A DNA stretch of 64,000 nucleotides from Phylloscopus collybita (Eukaryota; Chordata; Aves; Passeriformes; Phylloscopidae). A program made the position numbers and the translations under genes. The notes beneath the pieces were generated by a model. The model was not told the origin of the DNA. It saw nothing but the letters and a program-made list of their open reading frames with translations, and searched no databases. Numbering within the stretch: the first letter of the stretch is position 1; each line of letters opens with the position of its first letter. Location of the stretch: positions 27,794,001 to 27,858,000 of the forward strand of contig JAJNNQ010000026.1 in the NCBI GenBank assembly GCA_027886175.1. The letters run 5' to 3'. Below, one piece after another: positions 50,101-61,576 of the stretch.

Positions 50101-51987
50101 TTCAGCACCTAGAGATACAGATACTGGGCCTGCTCTTTAATCTAGACAACACATCAAATGTTCACCAAAGTGGACCTTTAAAATTAGTGCAACATGCTTT
50201 GTGCAGTATCCTGCTTTGGCATTTCAGGGGGGCATTGGGAGAAAATCGGCTTAAGTTGGATAAGATTTGACATAAAACTACCAGTATCTCTTTTTTCCAG
50301 TGTGAATGCTGAGTCATTTTGAGAGTATGCTGCACACTGAAGAATTAAGCCTCTACCAGTTAAAGGTTGGATTAAGACATTTTGGTGGTTTAGGTCTCTA
50401 ATCCAGAAAGCATATGGGTTAAAGCCTCTTAAACTGCATCCTCCCTTGAAAAGCTTAAAACTTAAAAATGTCAATAGCTAACTGCAACACTTGTTTATAT
50501 AGCCAAAGACTAAAAAGCTCAGATTGACTGCTTTGAAAATTGGGATCCAATGACAAAATTGTGAATGGATTACAAATTATGATTCCCATGCCTCTTTAGA
50601 TAGTAAACTATATGCTATACCATGGAGCAAAAAGAAGGGAGTCACTTCATGAGAGAAGACAAGGAGCTGACCACAGTGCAGGCAGGTGGAATGACCACAG
50701 ACAAGAGCATAGTCCCCTGCTACCCAAGCAAGACTAACAGCAAGGCTGGTGACAGCAACAGGTTCAGACAACTGTCCAATGATCAGACATATTCAAAGTG
50801 ATATGTTAGGCTTGAGGTCAATTCAGAAAGTCAAGCTGATGCCCTGGACTTGGATCCAGCAAGTCTGGGTCATTAAGGAACAGAGCTGGGTACAGACCTA
50901 CCCACAGTGTAGTTCAGACAAAGACTTGGGCCTGAGCCCAAGCTTAAATGGAGCTAGTGGGTCAGAGGCTGAGAATTTAGAGGTGAAGAGGATTGCTATC
51001 AAGGCAATCAAAGTGAATGGTTGCACTCAGGGCATACACTGCATTTCCTGTTCCTAATGTCTATCAAGAGGAATCTTAAGCATTGCTATTGTTATTTTTC
51101 TGAACGTGACAAGATTTTTCATTAAATATATGCACAACTTTGTTTTTACAATGTTACAAGGGCTTCCTTATTACACTTTGGTAATTATTCACAATTTTCA
51201 TTAATGTGATGCTATAGTTATAATATCCTTCCTACAAGGTAAGTAGCAACAAAACAAGTCTTTTGACCCCATCATATCCCAGACCAAAAGTACATGCATG
51301 TCCAGAAAGGTAATGTGTATTGGGAAAAACAGTAGAGGAAATCAATGAATGCTGGTGCCTCCGTAGGGAGACCTTCCCTCACAACCAAATTGTCTAAGCA
51401 TGGTGTTGGACACCTCTGTGATAGTGCCTGAACATAGCAAGGAAGCTACGGGAAAAGCAAGAGATGTAAGTTATCTTGCTTGTGATTGTAACTGGTGCTG
51501 GAGGTGAAAAAGTACATTTGAATAACCAAGCACCAGCAGCTGCTGGAAATTAAAAGAAAGAAAAGCTAATCTGATACAATCTGTCAGAGAGTAAGAGTCA
51601 TGGACAACGTAGCATTTTCCTCTTCATGTGGAACTGTTCTTCCTTTGGTCTTCTGATGTGCTGGCTGAAAGGGGTGAGGTTGTGACCTCTTCATTTTACT
51701 AGCAGAGCTGATTGACAGCAAAGAGCACACCAACAGTGATAAAGACCCACCCTATACTGTCCTCTGACATCCAGAGCATTTTGTTACATTTTCAAATCTT
51801 TTATATGACATCCCACTTGTTCTTAGAGCTGTGTCTGTAAAGTACATCTGTGTATAGAATTTTTTTTTTAAGCAGAGGATGGATGTGCAGAGTGCAGATA
51901 TGATGGCACACTTGCATTAATGTGTTTACTTTAAAACTTGCAATCAGTCCAGGAAATCTCATTGATTTGTGTATTTGGCAGGAGAGT
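47121..51987. other. Upstream flank, unassigned
   Basis: 4.9 kb with no supportable gene. The segment at about 50630-51060 is richer in G+C than its flanks and has a 102-codon plus-strand frame (50749-51057). It could be an unrecognised, decayed mobile element, but nothing in it is diagnostic. Confidence 0.5.
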
Positions 51988-52254
51988 CAAATCTTTAGCT
52001 GAATTTTGTCATCCAGTAGAATTTTGTCTGCTTCTGACAGCTGAAGTTCAAACCTGCCTGGAGAGTTCCTAAAAACAGAAATTTATGGAGAAATAATGAA
52101 AATTACTAAGGGAGAGAATGCCCCTTTGTAAGGGAAAATGTAAGAAATGACTTGTGAAGATAACTGCAACAGCAAGTATTGTGTTAAGAAGTACTAGCCC
52201 TAGCCTTTAAAGACCTCCTCACATGCAAAGTGACTGGTGATGTAGGTGTTTCAC
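51988..52254 (+). repeat. Unidentified interspersed repeat, copy 1
   Basis: About 267 bp starting CAAATCTTTAGCTG and ending GTAGGTGTTTCAC, matching 61307-61576 in the same orientation with substitutions and small indels throughout. Shared blocks include CTGACAGCTGAAGTT, GAAATTTATGGAGAA, TAATGAAAATTACTA and GTTAAGAAGTACTA. I do not recognise the family, and no open frame or terminal TG...CA or inverted repeat is clear. Confidence 0.85.
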
Positions 52255-52477
52255 CATAAAATATTCAAAGTAAGATGCCTCAAACATTTTTCAATTTCAC
52301 AGTGATTGAATACTTGCTTTTCAGAAATTAGATTCCATAAGTTATTTTGAAATAATTACACAAACCAAATGAATTCCCAAATTTTTAGACTAAGTTATAA
52401 ATGTATATTGCATCAAATGCAATGAAGTCATGGATAAACCATGGAGTTATGATGAATAATTAGGCCCTCTTGGCATC

Positions 52478-53455
52478 CAGTCACAAGTGGGGTTCCCCAG
52501 GGCTCAGTACTGGGGACAGTTCTCTTTAGTGTCTTTATCAGTGATCTGGATGACAGGATCGAGAGCACCCTCAGTCAGTTTGGAGATGACACCAAGTTGG
52601 GTAGGAGTGTTGATCTGCTGGAGGGCAGGATGGCTCTGCAGAAGGATCTGGACAGGCTGGATCATTGGCAGAGGCCAATGGTGTGAGGTTCCATGAGGCC
52701 AAGTTCCAAGTCCTGCACTTGGGTCACAACAAAGCCCTGCAGTGCTACAGGTTCAGGTCAGAGTGGCTGAAAAGCAAGCCGGGGGAAAAGACCTGGGAGT
52801 GCTGGTTGGAAGCAGCTGAACATGAGCCAGAGTGTGCCCAGGTGGCCAAGAAGGCCAATGGCATCCTGGCCTGTATCAGCAATAGTGTGGCCAGCAGGAG
52901 CAGGACAGTGATTGTCCCTCTGCACTCTGCAGTGATGAGGCCTGATCTCAAGTCCTGTGTCCAGGTCTGGGCCTTCCAGTACAAGAAGGACATTGAGGGG
53001 CTGCAGCAAGTCCAGAGAAGAGCAAAGAAACTGGGAAAGAATCTGAAGCACAAGTCCTCTGAGGAGTGGCTGAGGGAGCTGGGATTGTTCATCCTGGAGA
53101 AAAGGAGGCTCAAGGGGGACCTTACCACTCCCTGCAGCTACCCGAAAGGAGGCTGTAGCCAGGTGGGGGTTCATCTCTTCTCCCTGGTTACAAGTGAAAC
53201 AAGAGGAAATGCCTTCAAGTTGCACCAGGGGAGGCCTAGGTTGGCTATTAAGAAAGATTTCTTCACTGAAAGGTCAGGCTTTGGAACAGGCTTCCCAGGG
53301 AAGTGGTGGAATCACTGCCTCTAGAAGTGTTACAAAGGTGTGTGGATGTGGCACTTGGGGATGCGGTTTAGTGATGAAAATTGGGTCTGAGTTAGTGGTT
53401 GGACTCAATGATCTTAAGAGGTCTTTCCCACTTCAATGACTCTATGATTCTGTGT
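52478..53455 (+). mobile_element. CR1 LINE, 5'-truncated, longest intact C-terminal frame in the window
   Basis: The fragment starts just before [14 protein letters not shown] sequence and includes the segment [16 protein letters not shown]. The RT catalytic box reads FGDD (52579-52590) rather than FADD. A 219-codon frame (52665-53324) then covers the C-terminal part: LHLGHNKALQCYRF, AQVAKKANGILACISNSVAS, DIEGLQQVQRRAKK. The 3' UTR ends with AATGACTCTATGATTCTG near 53455. Despite the long open stretch this is retrotransposon sequence, not a host gene. Confidence 0.94.
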
Positions 53456-54849
53456 TTCAAAATTCATTATTACAGAGGTGTTTTAGATACCTGGTGTAAC
53501 TTGGAGCTCTATGAATGTATAAATTTCTAAATAGAAGACAACCAAATAAGTGTTGGTCAGGAAAATATTCCTTACTATATTATCACACCTTTATGGGTAT
53601 TGAAGATAAATTCTATGCCTTTCTATTAAATTTATGAGACGAGATACCAGAACCGCCACATTGCTTGCTTTGTTAGTCACTCTTCTTTGACTTTTTTTCC
53701 AGTTAAGTATTTCCAATAATCAAATGAAAAGCAAGATAATAATCCTTGAAAACCTAGAAACTTTCATCTTATTTACGTAAACCATTCTTCCTCATATTTT
53801 CTGCTGACAGCTAAAAGGCATTCTTTCAGTCTACTAATGCATTTAAATATAGATGGAATAATAAGACATTGATATTGATTAAGAAGAGCTAGGTAGCTTT
53901 ATGGTTTAGTGTTACCAGAAACCAAATAATTCTTTGGTATAGCAGCACATATGGCACATAATATCACCCACTGTTCTGAGGCACCCTGTTAGACAACCAT
54001 ATGTGCTGAAAAAAAGTCTCTGGTTGTTCAGGGACTTATTCAAGATTGACTGGCTGCTTTTTCACAAAATGTCCTTGATTTACTGTTTCACGTCTAAATT
54101 AGAACCTTTAAACTGTAAATATTCATGTTCAGTTTTTAAATGCTACAGGGTGTATAATTTTGGCTTGAAACACTAAGTTTCATTTCTACCAGAAAAAAAC
54201 CCAAGCAATTCCTTGACATTCAGGAGCTATGAAGAAAATTTTATATCCTAATATTGAAGTCTAAATATTATTAACTTCCTTGCCTAAATCTTTTTCTCAC
54301 TTTACTCCCTACCAGTACAGACCTCTAGATATGACTTTCTTCATGGTTGTATCACTATAGTCCTTATTTCACCTATTATCTTTTAGCATCTAGTTTGCAC
54401 TCAGTCTGAGTTCTCTGTGGTTTGAAGAGTGGAAACATCCCATAGGAAATGTGTGTAAATAGCAGCAGTTATGGAACAACAAATAATGAATCTTTCGTGA
54501 GTCAGCTTTGGCTGCTCTGAATAATACAGTGCAGAAGATAGCTCATCACAGTAAAAGCAATATTGTAGAGTATTTGCTTAAAGGAAATGTTAAAGCATAG
54601 GAATATATAATGAAAATAAGAGTGGAATAGTATTTTACAATGCCAATTTAGCATGAGAGCAGTGCAGAATAAAACCACACAATACTTGCAATGAAATCTT
54701 TATAAACTATCTTTAATGGGAATTTAAAAGTAGGAAGATAATTTGAGTTAATACCAAAGTATGTCATTTTACTTCTTTGACATAAGAATTCCTTTGCTGA
54801 CGGAACTGAGATGATTTCATGTAGGCTTTAGTAAAGAATATGATTTAGC
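53456..54849. other. Upstream flank, unassigned
   Basis: AT-rich DNA between two CR1 elements, with no feature I can assign. Confidence 0.5.
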
Positions 54850-55630
54850 ATCTTGTACCATTCTGTTAAACAATTAGGACCATACAATATCTGCAAAGTG
54901 CATAATAAGGAGACTCAGAAATTACTGTCTGCAACATCGTCTGTCAATATGGAATCGTCCCAGGGTAGTGTGTCTCTGATGGATTTCCTTATGACTAAAT
55001 TTCACAGTATTTCACAGTATTTCAACATTCTCCTCAGTGACCTAAAAGTAAATATAAAATCAGCATTAATAAAAGCTGCAGATGACATGAGGGTTGGCAG
55101 AATGGTAACTAACAGTGAGTGTAGATAAGCCAGTATGATTTGGGTCAGCTGGTAGACCTGTCTATTCAAACAAGCTGTAATTTAATACAGTAAGATACAG
55201 CTATCCCTGCAGAATACTGAATTCTCAGCTGAAAAATAGTGAGTTTAAAATAAATTGTGGAGTCACAGTGGACAAGAATCTGAGTTCTCATTGTGATCCT
55301 GCGACACAAAGAGGTAGTACAAATGGTGAATGTGCAAACAACTAGTGAATAGAAACAGGAGAATGTTTCTTACTCTGCATGCAACATTGGTGACACCACT
55401 GTGCCACTTCAAGGTGTGCTACATACCTTTTAAAACTGTTGCTAAAAACTTAGAGGAAAGGGCAGAAAGGAACTGCAAATATGAAAGACTTAAAGAGCTA
55501 CGTGCTTATTTTTAGCAAGGAGGATATTATGAACTGACTTGGATATGTTTTCTTCATAAAGAAAATACCAAGTTCTCTTCCCTAGTAGAGAAAGTAATAA
55601 TACTGGGGGAAGGTGGAGAAATATTTCCTT
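54850..55630 (+). mobile_element. Ancient CR1 ORF2 relic
   Basis: A 91-codon frame (54853-55128) contains SSQGSVSLMDFL...ILLSDLKVNIKSALIKAADDMRVG. It lines up with the CR1 palm region [14 protein letters not shown]...FINDL...I.S...KFADDT.. ; the catalytic box survives as AADD. Decayed sequence follows, including a VTVDKNLSSHCDPATQ-like segment (55262-55310) and a STLVTPLCHFKVCYI-like segment. It ends near an A-run at about 55630. It is much older than the copy at 52478-53455. Confidence 0.72.
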
Positions 55631-56164
55631 AAAAAAAAAAAAAAAACAGGCCTACCTTCTTTCAGAAGGCAATTTTAACCACATCAATATCTGAGTTCAA
55701 AGCAGGGGTAAATGGGTAAAATGTGAGGAATTGTGAAAGGCAAAGTGTCAGGCTGAGTAATCTAGCACATTTTTGATGCTAAACACCATGAATCCATGAT
55801 ACATAGATTAATTTGTTTTCTCCCAGCTCCATTTGGTTGTTCCACAAATAGATTTAATTGTGGTAAGTGCTAATCCCACTTTCTTTCCAAAAAGCACTGG
55901 TATTTTCAAATGGAAAAATGTCAGTTAATATGGAAAATCTGCAAATATTAAGTGTAAATGTTTACATTTATATCACCCTGAGCTGAGTGGGCAGGTGCCA
56001 ATATCCATGGTGTAACTGCATTAATATGGATTGTTGAGTATAAGTAGCAAAAAAATTAATTTATTCATAGATGATTCTTGCTCCATCTAAGTATACGAAA
56101 CTTTTTTAAAGTTACAGGCTTAGTGTTCATTCTTTCAACTCTTAGTTACTCCCATGGAAGTTAC
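55631..56164. other. Upstream flank, unassigned
   Basis: AT-rich DNA including an A-run near 55631-55646 and no identifiable feature. Confidence 0.5.
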
Positions 56165-56275
56165 TTCCGACAGGAGCGGCGGGGTCCCGTTCAGCACCAC
56201 GGCCAGCGCCCGGCGCCCGCTCGGCTCCCGGTGAACGGCCCGCTCCTCCTGCAGGCCTGACACTTCCCGGAACAA
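56165..56275. other. Isolated CpG-rich patch of unknown origin
   Basis: About 110 bp with many CpG and GGC/GCC motifs (for example GGAGCGGCGGGGTCCCG), embedded in AT-rich DNA with sharp edges and no other CpG-rich sequence nearby. Both strands are open across it: the plus strand ends at TGA 56258-56260, and a minus-strand frame reads GLQEERAVHREPSGRRALAV. I recognise neither product. CAG and GT dinucleotides in plausible splice contexts exist on both strands. It could be an orphan exon, a fragment captured from a CpG island elsewhere, or part of an unrecognised element. Confidence 0.6.
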
Positions 56276-56476
56276 AACCCTTTCATTTGTAACCTTCGGT
56301 GGATTAGCTTGCTTATCTTCCATACATAATACCCATAATAATCATGGGAAAAGTGGAAGACTCGTGTTGTGAAGTCCTTAAGGATTCATAGGCGCATGTC
56401 CAACTGCCAACACAGGGCAAGTGAAAACCTTGTCCTGCTGGTAGCCAGCACTGACAGGATGCTTTGCCAAGTCTGG
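56276..56476. other. Spacer between CpG-rich patch and LTR
   Basis: About 200 bp of ordinary composition. It is where internal retroviral sequence would begin if the minus-strand LTR were a 5' LTR, but no primer-binding site or coding sequence is recognisable. Confidence 0.45.
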
Positions 56477-57295
56477 TGTGTAGTGACATGGCCCCGGCCA
56501 GCTGCCAAGCACCCACAGTTTGCTCACTCTTTCCCTTCTCACCGTGGGAATGAAAAGAAAATAGGAAGGAATTTATAAAAACAAATATCATTCACCAATA
56601 ACTGAAGTTGTCATGGCAGACTCAACCTAGTGAATTTCAGTTAAAACATTCAGCTGCTGATTTAGGGTTTGGGAAACAAAAATGACAAACATCTAAACAC
56701 TTCAGGAAGACAGCTTTTCTCTCCCACTCACAGGTTCAACTTCACTGCAGACACCTCTCCTCCCTGCTTCCCAGTCTCCACTTCCTTTCACTGCAGCTTA
56801 CACTAATTTCCAACAGCGAGGCAACAGATGAGGCAGGCTCCTGGGGCCAGTCTGTAGCTGCTTCTTTGTGTTGCTTTGTTCCCTTTTTTGACTCTACTGC
56901 CCCTTCCTTCTTAGTTTCTTCTGCTCCAGTGTGGACTCCTCTATGGGCCATAGTCTCTTCAGGGAAGTACCTGCTCCAGTGCAAGTCCCCCATTCAGTTC
57001 CTTCAGGGATGTGACCAGCTCCACCATGGAGCATGCCTTACTGCTGTGGTCTTGTTGTTCCCCCTCATTTTCACTTGTTCTATTACCCTTTGTGTTTTCT
57101 GCCTTTTCTTAAGTATGTCCTCACAGAGGCACCACAAATTCCTCCAATTTCCTTTAGCTTTGGCATGCAGTGGATCTGTTGCTGAGCTGGCTTGAACTGT
57201 TCATATTTGGCATGGGGTAGTCTCTGACATCCTTCAAGAGAGGCCTCCCCTGCAAGTGCCCCACTAGCAAAACCTTGCCATTGATACCCTTCACA
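56477..57295 (-). mobile_element. Avian ERV LTR, minus strand, nearly full length
   Basis: Read on the minus strand from 57295, it starts TGTGAAGGGTATCAATGGCA and then AGGTTTTGCTAGTGGGG. It passes GCCTCTGTGAGGACATACTTAAG (TATA-like region, about 57130-57108), a CACTGGAGCAG-bearing central stretch (about 57000-56920) and an AGATGTTTGTCATTTTTG zone. It continues with GTTGAGTCTGCCATGACAAC near 56610 and ends CTACACA at 56477. Order and spacing match the LTR at 16499-18345, and this copy keeps the middle that one lacks. It is about 819 nt and strongly diverged. No primer-binding site or gag/pol follows, so it looks like a solo LTR; open frames within it (83 codons at 56993-56742) are not genes. 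Confidence 0.72.
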
Positions 57296-60200
57296 TAATG
57301 TCATACCCAAGCTAAAGAAATAGCTTGGGAAGAGGTCAATCTGTTGGGTAGAGGCTCAGCAGTCTTTTTTATATGACAGGAAATGTCCCCTAAGGACAAG
57401 GAAAAGGAGTATTTGGTTCACTGCATCTGAGACCAAAACAAACCCATTATTTTCATTTGCCTTTGTTCCACAAGGTCTTATGGACCCATTCCACATTTAA
57501 AGGACCCAAAGTTAAAAGAATAATGGGGACAAAAATAATTTCTTGTCCTCTTTGATTGAATTGCCCCTGCATTGTACGTTGGGTAATTACTTGCAGATGT
57601 GCAAAGAAAACGTAGGATGCTACTTCATTGATTTTCAAACATGTAAAAATCTATAAGAATCAAAGGATTTGAAAATTAGGTCTCTTTCACCACTGCCAAG
57701 GTAAGGTAAGGTAAGGTAAGGTAAGGTAAGGTAGACCTTTTAAGTAGTACTGGTGTTCTTGATAACACAAGATATTCTTCATAACAGCATTTGGCATCAA
57801 ATCAATGTAAGATCAATCTAACTGTTGAAAGGAACATGCAGCACTGCAAACATTAAAAAGTGCACTCAAGAACTGGAAGGTGTTTGTGTTGTAGGTTCTA
57901 GAGTGCATGGAAGACCATGCCATTGTATCTTCACAGTTATTACTTGAGCTAGGTCTGTTAAGCTGGCACTGGCACCATTGCAAACACCAGATACATAATT
58001 CTGCCTTATTTTTAGACTCTTTATGTATCAGAGACTGGCCTGGTGCAGCTCTGTTTACCTTTTGGGATTCCTTTAACCTAATTTGTCTGGGATTGATACC
58101 AGTGCATCTCCATTAATTTCAAAAGCATATATCCAGACTTACACCAACATAAATGTCAGACCCATGTTTATAATGGCATCCATATATTCTTCATTATATC
58201 CATGGACATTGTCTACTAAAAAGTCAATCAACTTCCTTGCAAACAAGCAGACTAGTGAAAGTAACATCAATATCCAGCTATGATTTTTTTCACATACAAA
58301 ATGAAATCATATCAAGCAAACTAAAAAGCCTCAATGTTTTTTTGTGTCTTTAACAAAAGCAAAAAAAAAAGACAACTATTTGCTGTTATTCACCCAAAAT
58401 TCTGCTTCTGGTGGATTATATGATTTTACCAAGATTTCTTAGTCTTCAGTGTGTGAATGAAATAGGAATAAACTACAATTTATATATTCATGAGTAGAAT
58501 TTGTGTTATAAACAGACCAAACTAATATGCCACTATAACAGAAGAATACACCATTGTCAAGCATTGTTCTACAAAAAGTACATTAAGTGTTATCTATAGA
58601 GGGTTGTAGGTTCTGTTCTAAGATTAAGATTGCACTGAAATTGGGTAATACATAGAAGATGCAGAAGTCAAATCATGACAAGTCTTCATGGGGCATTATC
58701 ACCAGACTTCTATCACTGCTGCTATTAACTCACACATATCTCTGTGTGAGTCTGTTTCACCCAAACCAGGAGAACTAAATTTTACTAGGACCAAATGTTT
58801 TTATTTAGCAGCAATTTCTGTCACTTTTGCATTCAAAATACAATGATTAAGCATGATTCAAGTCATCTATGCCTAGACACTCATATGCCAGACATTCCTA
58901 CAGAGTATTTTACAGGGTTCAATTGGGTATTTTTCCTTTTTTCATCACAGCAATGTTTCAGTGAAAAGATTGTTGGGGAGTGAACAGGTTGAGAAAAAAA
59001 AAGTCAGAACATCGAGTACCTCCATTAACACAAGAAGTTTTAAAGCTCTGAAACAGCTTTTCAAAAATATTCAGGGTTCAGTGTTTCTCAATATTCCCTG
59101 TAGGAGACAGGATATGAATAGGCTGTGAGAAAACAAACTTAGCTCAGGTTCTGGAAATGTTCAAGTAAAAAACCACATCCTTGAAAATTATGAAGTTACA
59201 TTTCTAGCCACCTCTTCTCCCTCTCCTCCCTCAGCTCCACTTTCATTGTCAAAAAGATTCAAAAAAACCACCTTATTTTTAAATGAATCTTCCAAAGCTC
59301 TCATTTTCCTGCCATGGCTTTAATGGATAAACAGATAAATTGTCAACAGGTATAAAGATAGTGGCACAGCAGGAAAATTGTGATGATTAACATAGCTCTT
59401 GTGGAAACATACCTGTATGCAAGAGACAAAGGGCTTTGTTCAAGGGAAGTCCATTGTTTCTACAGAAAGTGAATTCTTTGGCAAAACAATATAAATTATT
59501 ACTGTTATTATAGTAATTTTTTTTACTTTAACTTTAGTCAATGACCAGAATTCCTAGCTGAGGTGTTGAAATCTCTACTGTTTCATTGATATGGGCTTAA
59601 TATAGTTAAGCAGAGATCACCTTCTCTTTCACTCAAAGTACCTACATTTTTAATGAGACTGTGCTTAAGTTAGGTACCTAATAGAGAAAATAAGTGGATT
59701 CTGTAAAAAAAAATATTTCTAGACATCTTGTTGTTTTGACACTTGTCAAAAGTTTTGTGGTTTGACACTTGTCAGGCTTTGGATTTACTTCATTTTAGTC
59801 AACAAGCTCAACCTTGTGATAACCAAGCCTGCTTTCATATAGTGGTGGGGCTTTTCAGCTATTGTAGGTCAAGAAATTGACTGTGCCTCCTCCTCCAGCA
59901 AGAGGTTCATCTTTCATTACAGAAGTCCCCATGTTTTTCTTTCCTGTCACTTTGCTGTTCTGCAGAAATGCAAGACCTCTGTTTTCAATCTGGGCCTTAC
60001 CTGGTGGTTCATGTGGGGTTTCACCTCCTGCTGATGTTGACATGAAGCAGCTTCTACAACAGCCTCAAACTGACAGGACACAACAATAATGAAAGGTGAA
60101 AACTTGCAGCTAGAAGCTAATCAAATAAAATTTTGCAGTTCTTGACTTGCTCTATGCAAAAAGGTTAATTACAGCCTCAAGAGATTTTTGGGGCATCTGA

Positions 60201-61306
60201 ATCTCCATCTACATCTAAAATTAAGATAGCAGATTTATATCTACTCTGTTTTTCACCTGCACTGTTCCTCTTAACATTGCATTATCATCATGCTGGAAGA
60301 AAATGGAAAGAAATACAAACAGCAGGAGTGAAGAGAGTCAAGAGGAGATTTCTGAAAAGAGCACTTGACCTTAACAAACCCTTGTCAGGTCAGCAGGTAT
60401 CTTGGTGTACGCACAATGGAAGGCACTGTGGGTAGTAGAATAGACAAAATGGCTGCATAGAGATTATTTTCAATCACCTGAAAAGCATGGACTTCAGCTA
60501 ATGAAAAAGTAAAAAGGAAAACTAAAAATGCCAAAATGTTCAAAAATTTCTAATTTAATGTCTAGAATTTTAGAAATTTTTCAAGTCTGGAACTGGAAAA
60601 AGAGATTCCTCTGACATTTTACTATTAATTAGCATAATCAAGTCAAGCTTTATTAAAAAGCAAGCATTACTCAAAACTACAAGCACCACCACTAATGATG
60701 TTCTCCCAGCTGTCCCATGAGCATATCAGGAATGGAGGTCTGACCTAAAAACACATACCCTGGGCACTTTCCTGTTCATTCAGATTTGTTTCACTATTTT
60801 CCATGAAATGTTATCAACTATTAGAATGCAGAATTTGTTACAGAAATATCTCTAATATAAAGTGTTCTTGATGCTCTTTTATCTTTCTCACTAGTCATAC
60901 CTCTTTTGTCCATGGTAGGTTGTTGTAGAGGTTTTGAGGGTTTTCCTAATGGTTTGTTCCAACTTTTCTATTATTTATCTTGCTTCACTGCTTCCATCCT
61001 TCTCCATCACCTTGTTCCTTGGAATCTTCTGGTTTTTCTATCTCACTCAAACAGCTTTGGTCTGTTACTCATATATTTACTTCTTCACTCATGAGATATT
61101 TTCTCTTGGCAGAAGAAGAGAAATTTCTTCTCTTTACTCTCAGAAGTAGAAGGAAGGGAATGCTCTTCTCCGTTGCCGTTCTTGAAGGAGCAGAGTTCTG
61201 TTTGAAATGGAAAGACATTTCTGACGCTGATTTCCACCTAAATAAAAATGGTTTCTTCCCTAGAACCAGGATTTTACTTCTCATTCCCTAATTTTAGATA
61301 TTTAGC
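57296..61306. other. Upstream flank, unassigned, with small repeats
   Basis: 4 kb of AT-rich DNA with no supportable gene. It contains a GTAAG pentamer array (57698-57733), a 9-bp hairpin at about 58727-58750 (ACTCACACA/TGTGTGAGT), and a 14-nt unit TTTGACACTTGTCA repeated at 59735 and 59761. Sequence near 58085-58150 (GCATCTCCATTAATTTCA, then ATCCAGACTTACACCAAC) resembles an old sauropsid DNA-transposon relic, but weakly. Confidence 0.5.
57698..57733 (+). repeat. (GTAAG)n pentamer microsatellite
   Basis: About seven tandem copies of a GTAAG unit. Each junction reads AAGGTAAG, identical to a strong vertebrate 5' splice-site core on the plus strand. Confidence 0.95.
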
Positions 61307-61576
61307 CAAATCTTTAGCTGTACTTTGTAATCCAGTAAAATTGCTCTGACAGCTGAAGTTTAAATCTACCTGGAGGGTTCCTAAAAATAGAAATTTATGG
61401 AGAAGTAATGAAAATTACTAGGGGAAAAAATGTTTCTTCGTAAGTGAAAATGAAAGAAATTTCTTGCTGTGAAGACAGCTGCAACGGCAAGTATTGGGTT
61501 AAGAAGTACTACCACTAGCCTTTAAAAACTTCCTCACATGCATTTTCAAAAGTAACTGGTAAAGTAGGTGTTTCAC
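61307..61576 (+). repeat. Unidentified interspersed repeat, copy 2
   Basis: Second copy of the repeat at 51988-52254, about 9.3 kb away and in the same orientation. Similarity begins at CAAATCTTTAGCTG and ends at GTAGGTGTTTCAC in both copies; outside these points the flanks are unrelated by eye. Confidence 0.85.

Noticed and set aside
52665..53324. 219-codon plus-strand frame as a host gene
   Set aside because: It matches the C-terminal region of CR1 ORF2, and the CR1 3' UTR follows it.
56742..57310. Minus-strand frames of 83 and 75 codons as genes
   Set aside because: They lie wholly inside the LTR recognised by its ordered motifs; no known protein domain is seen.
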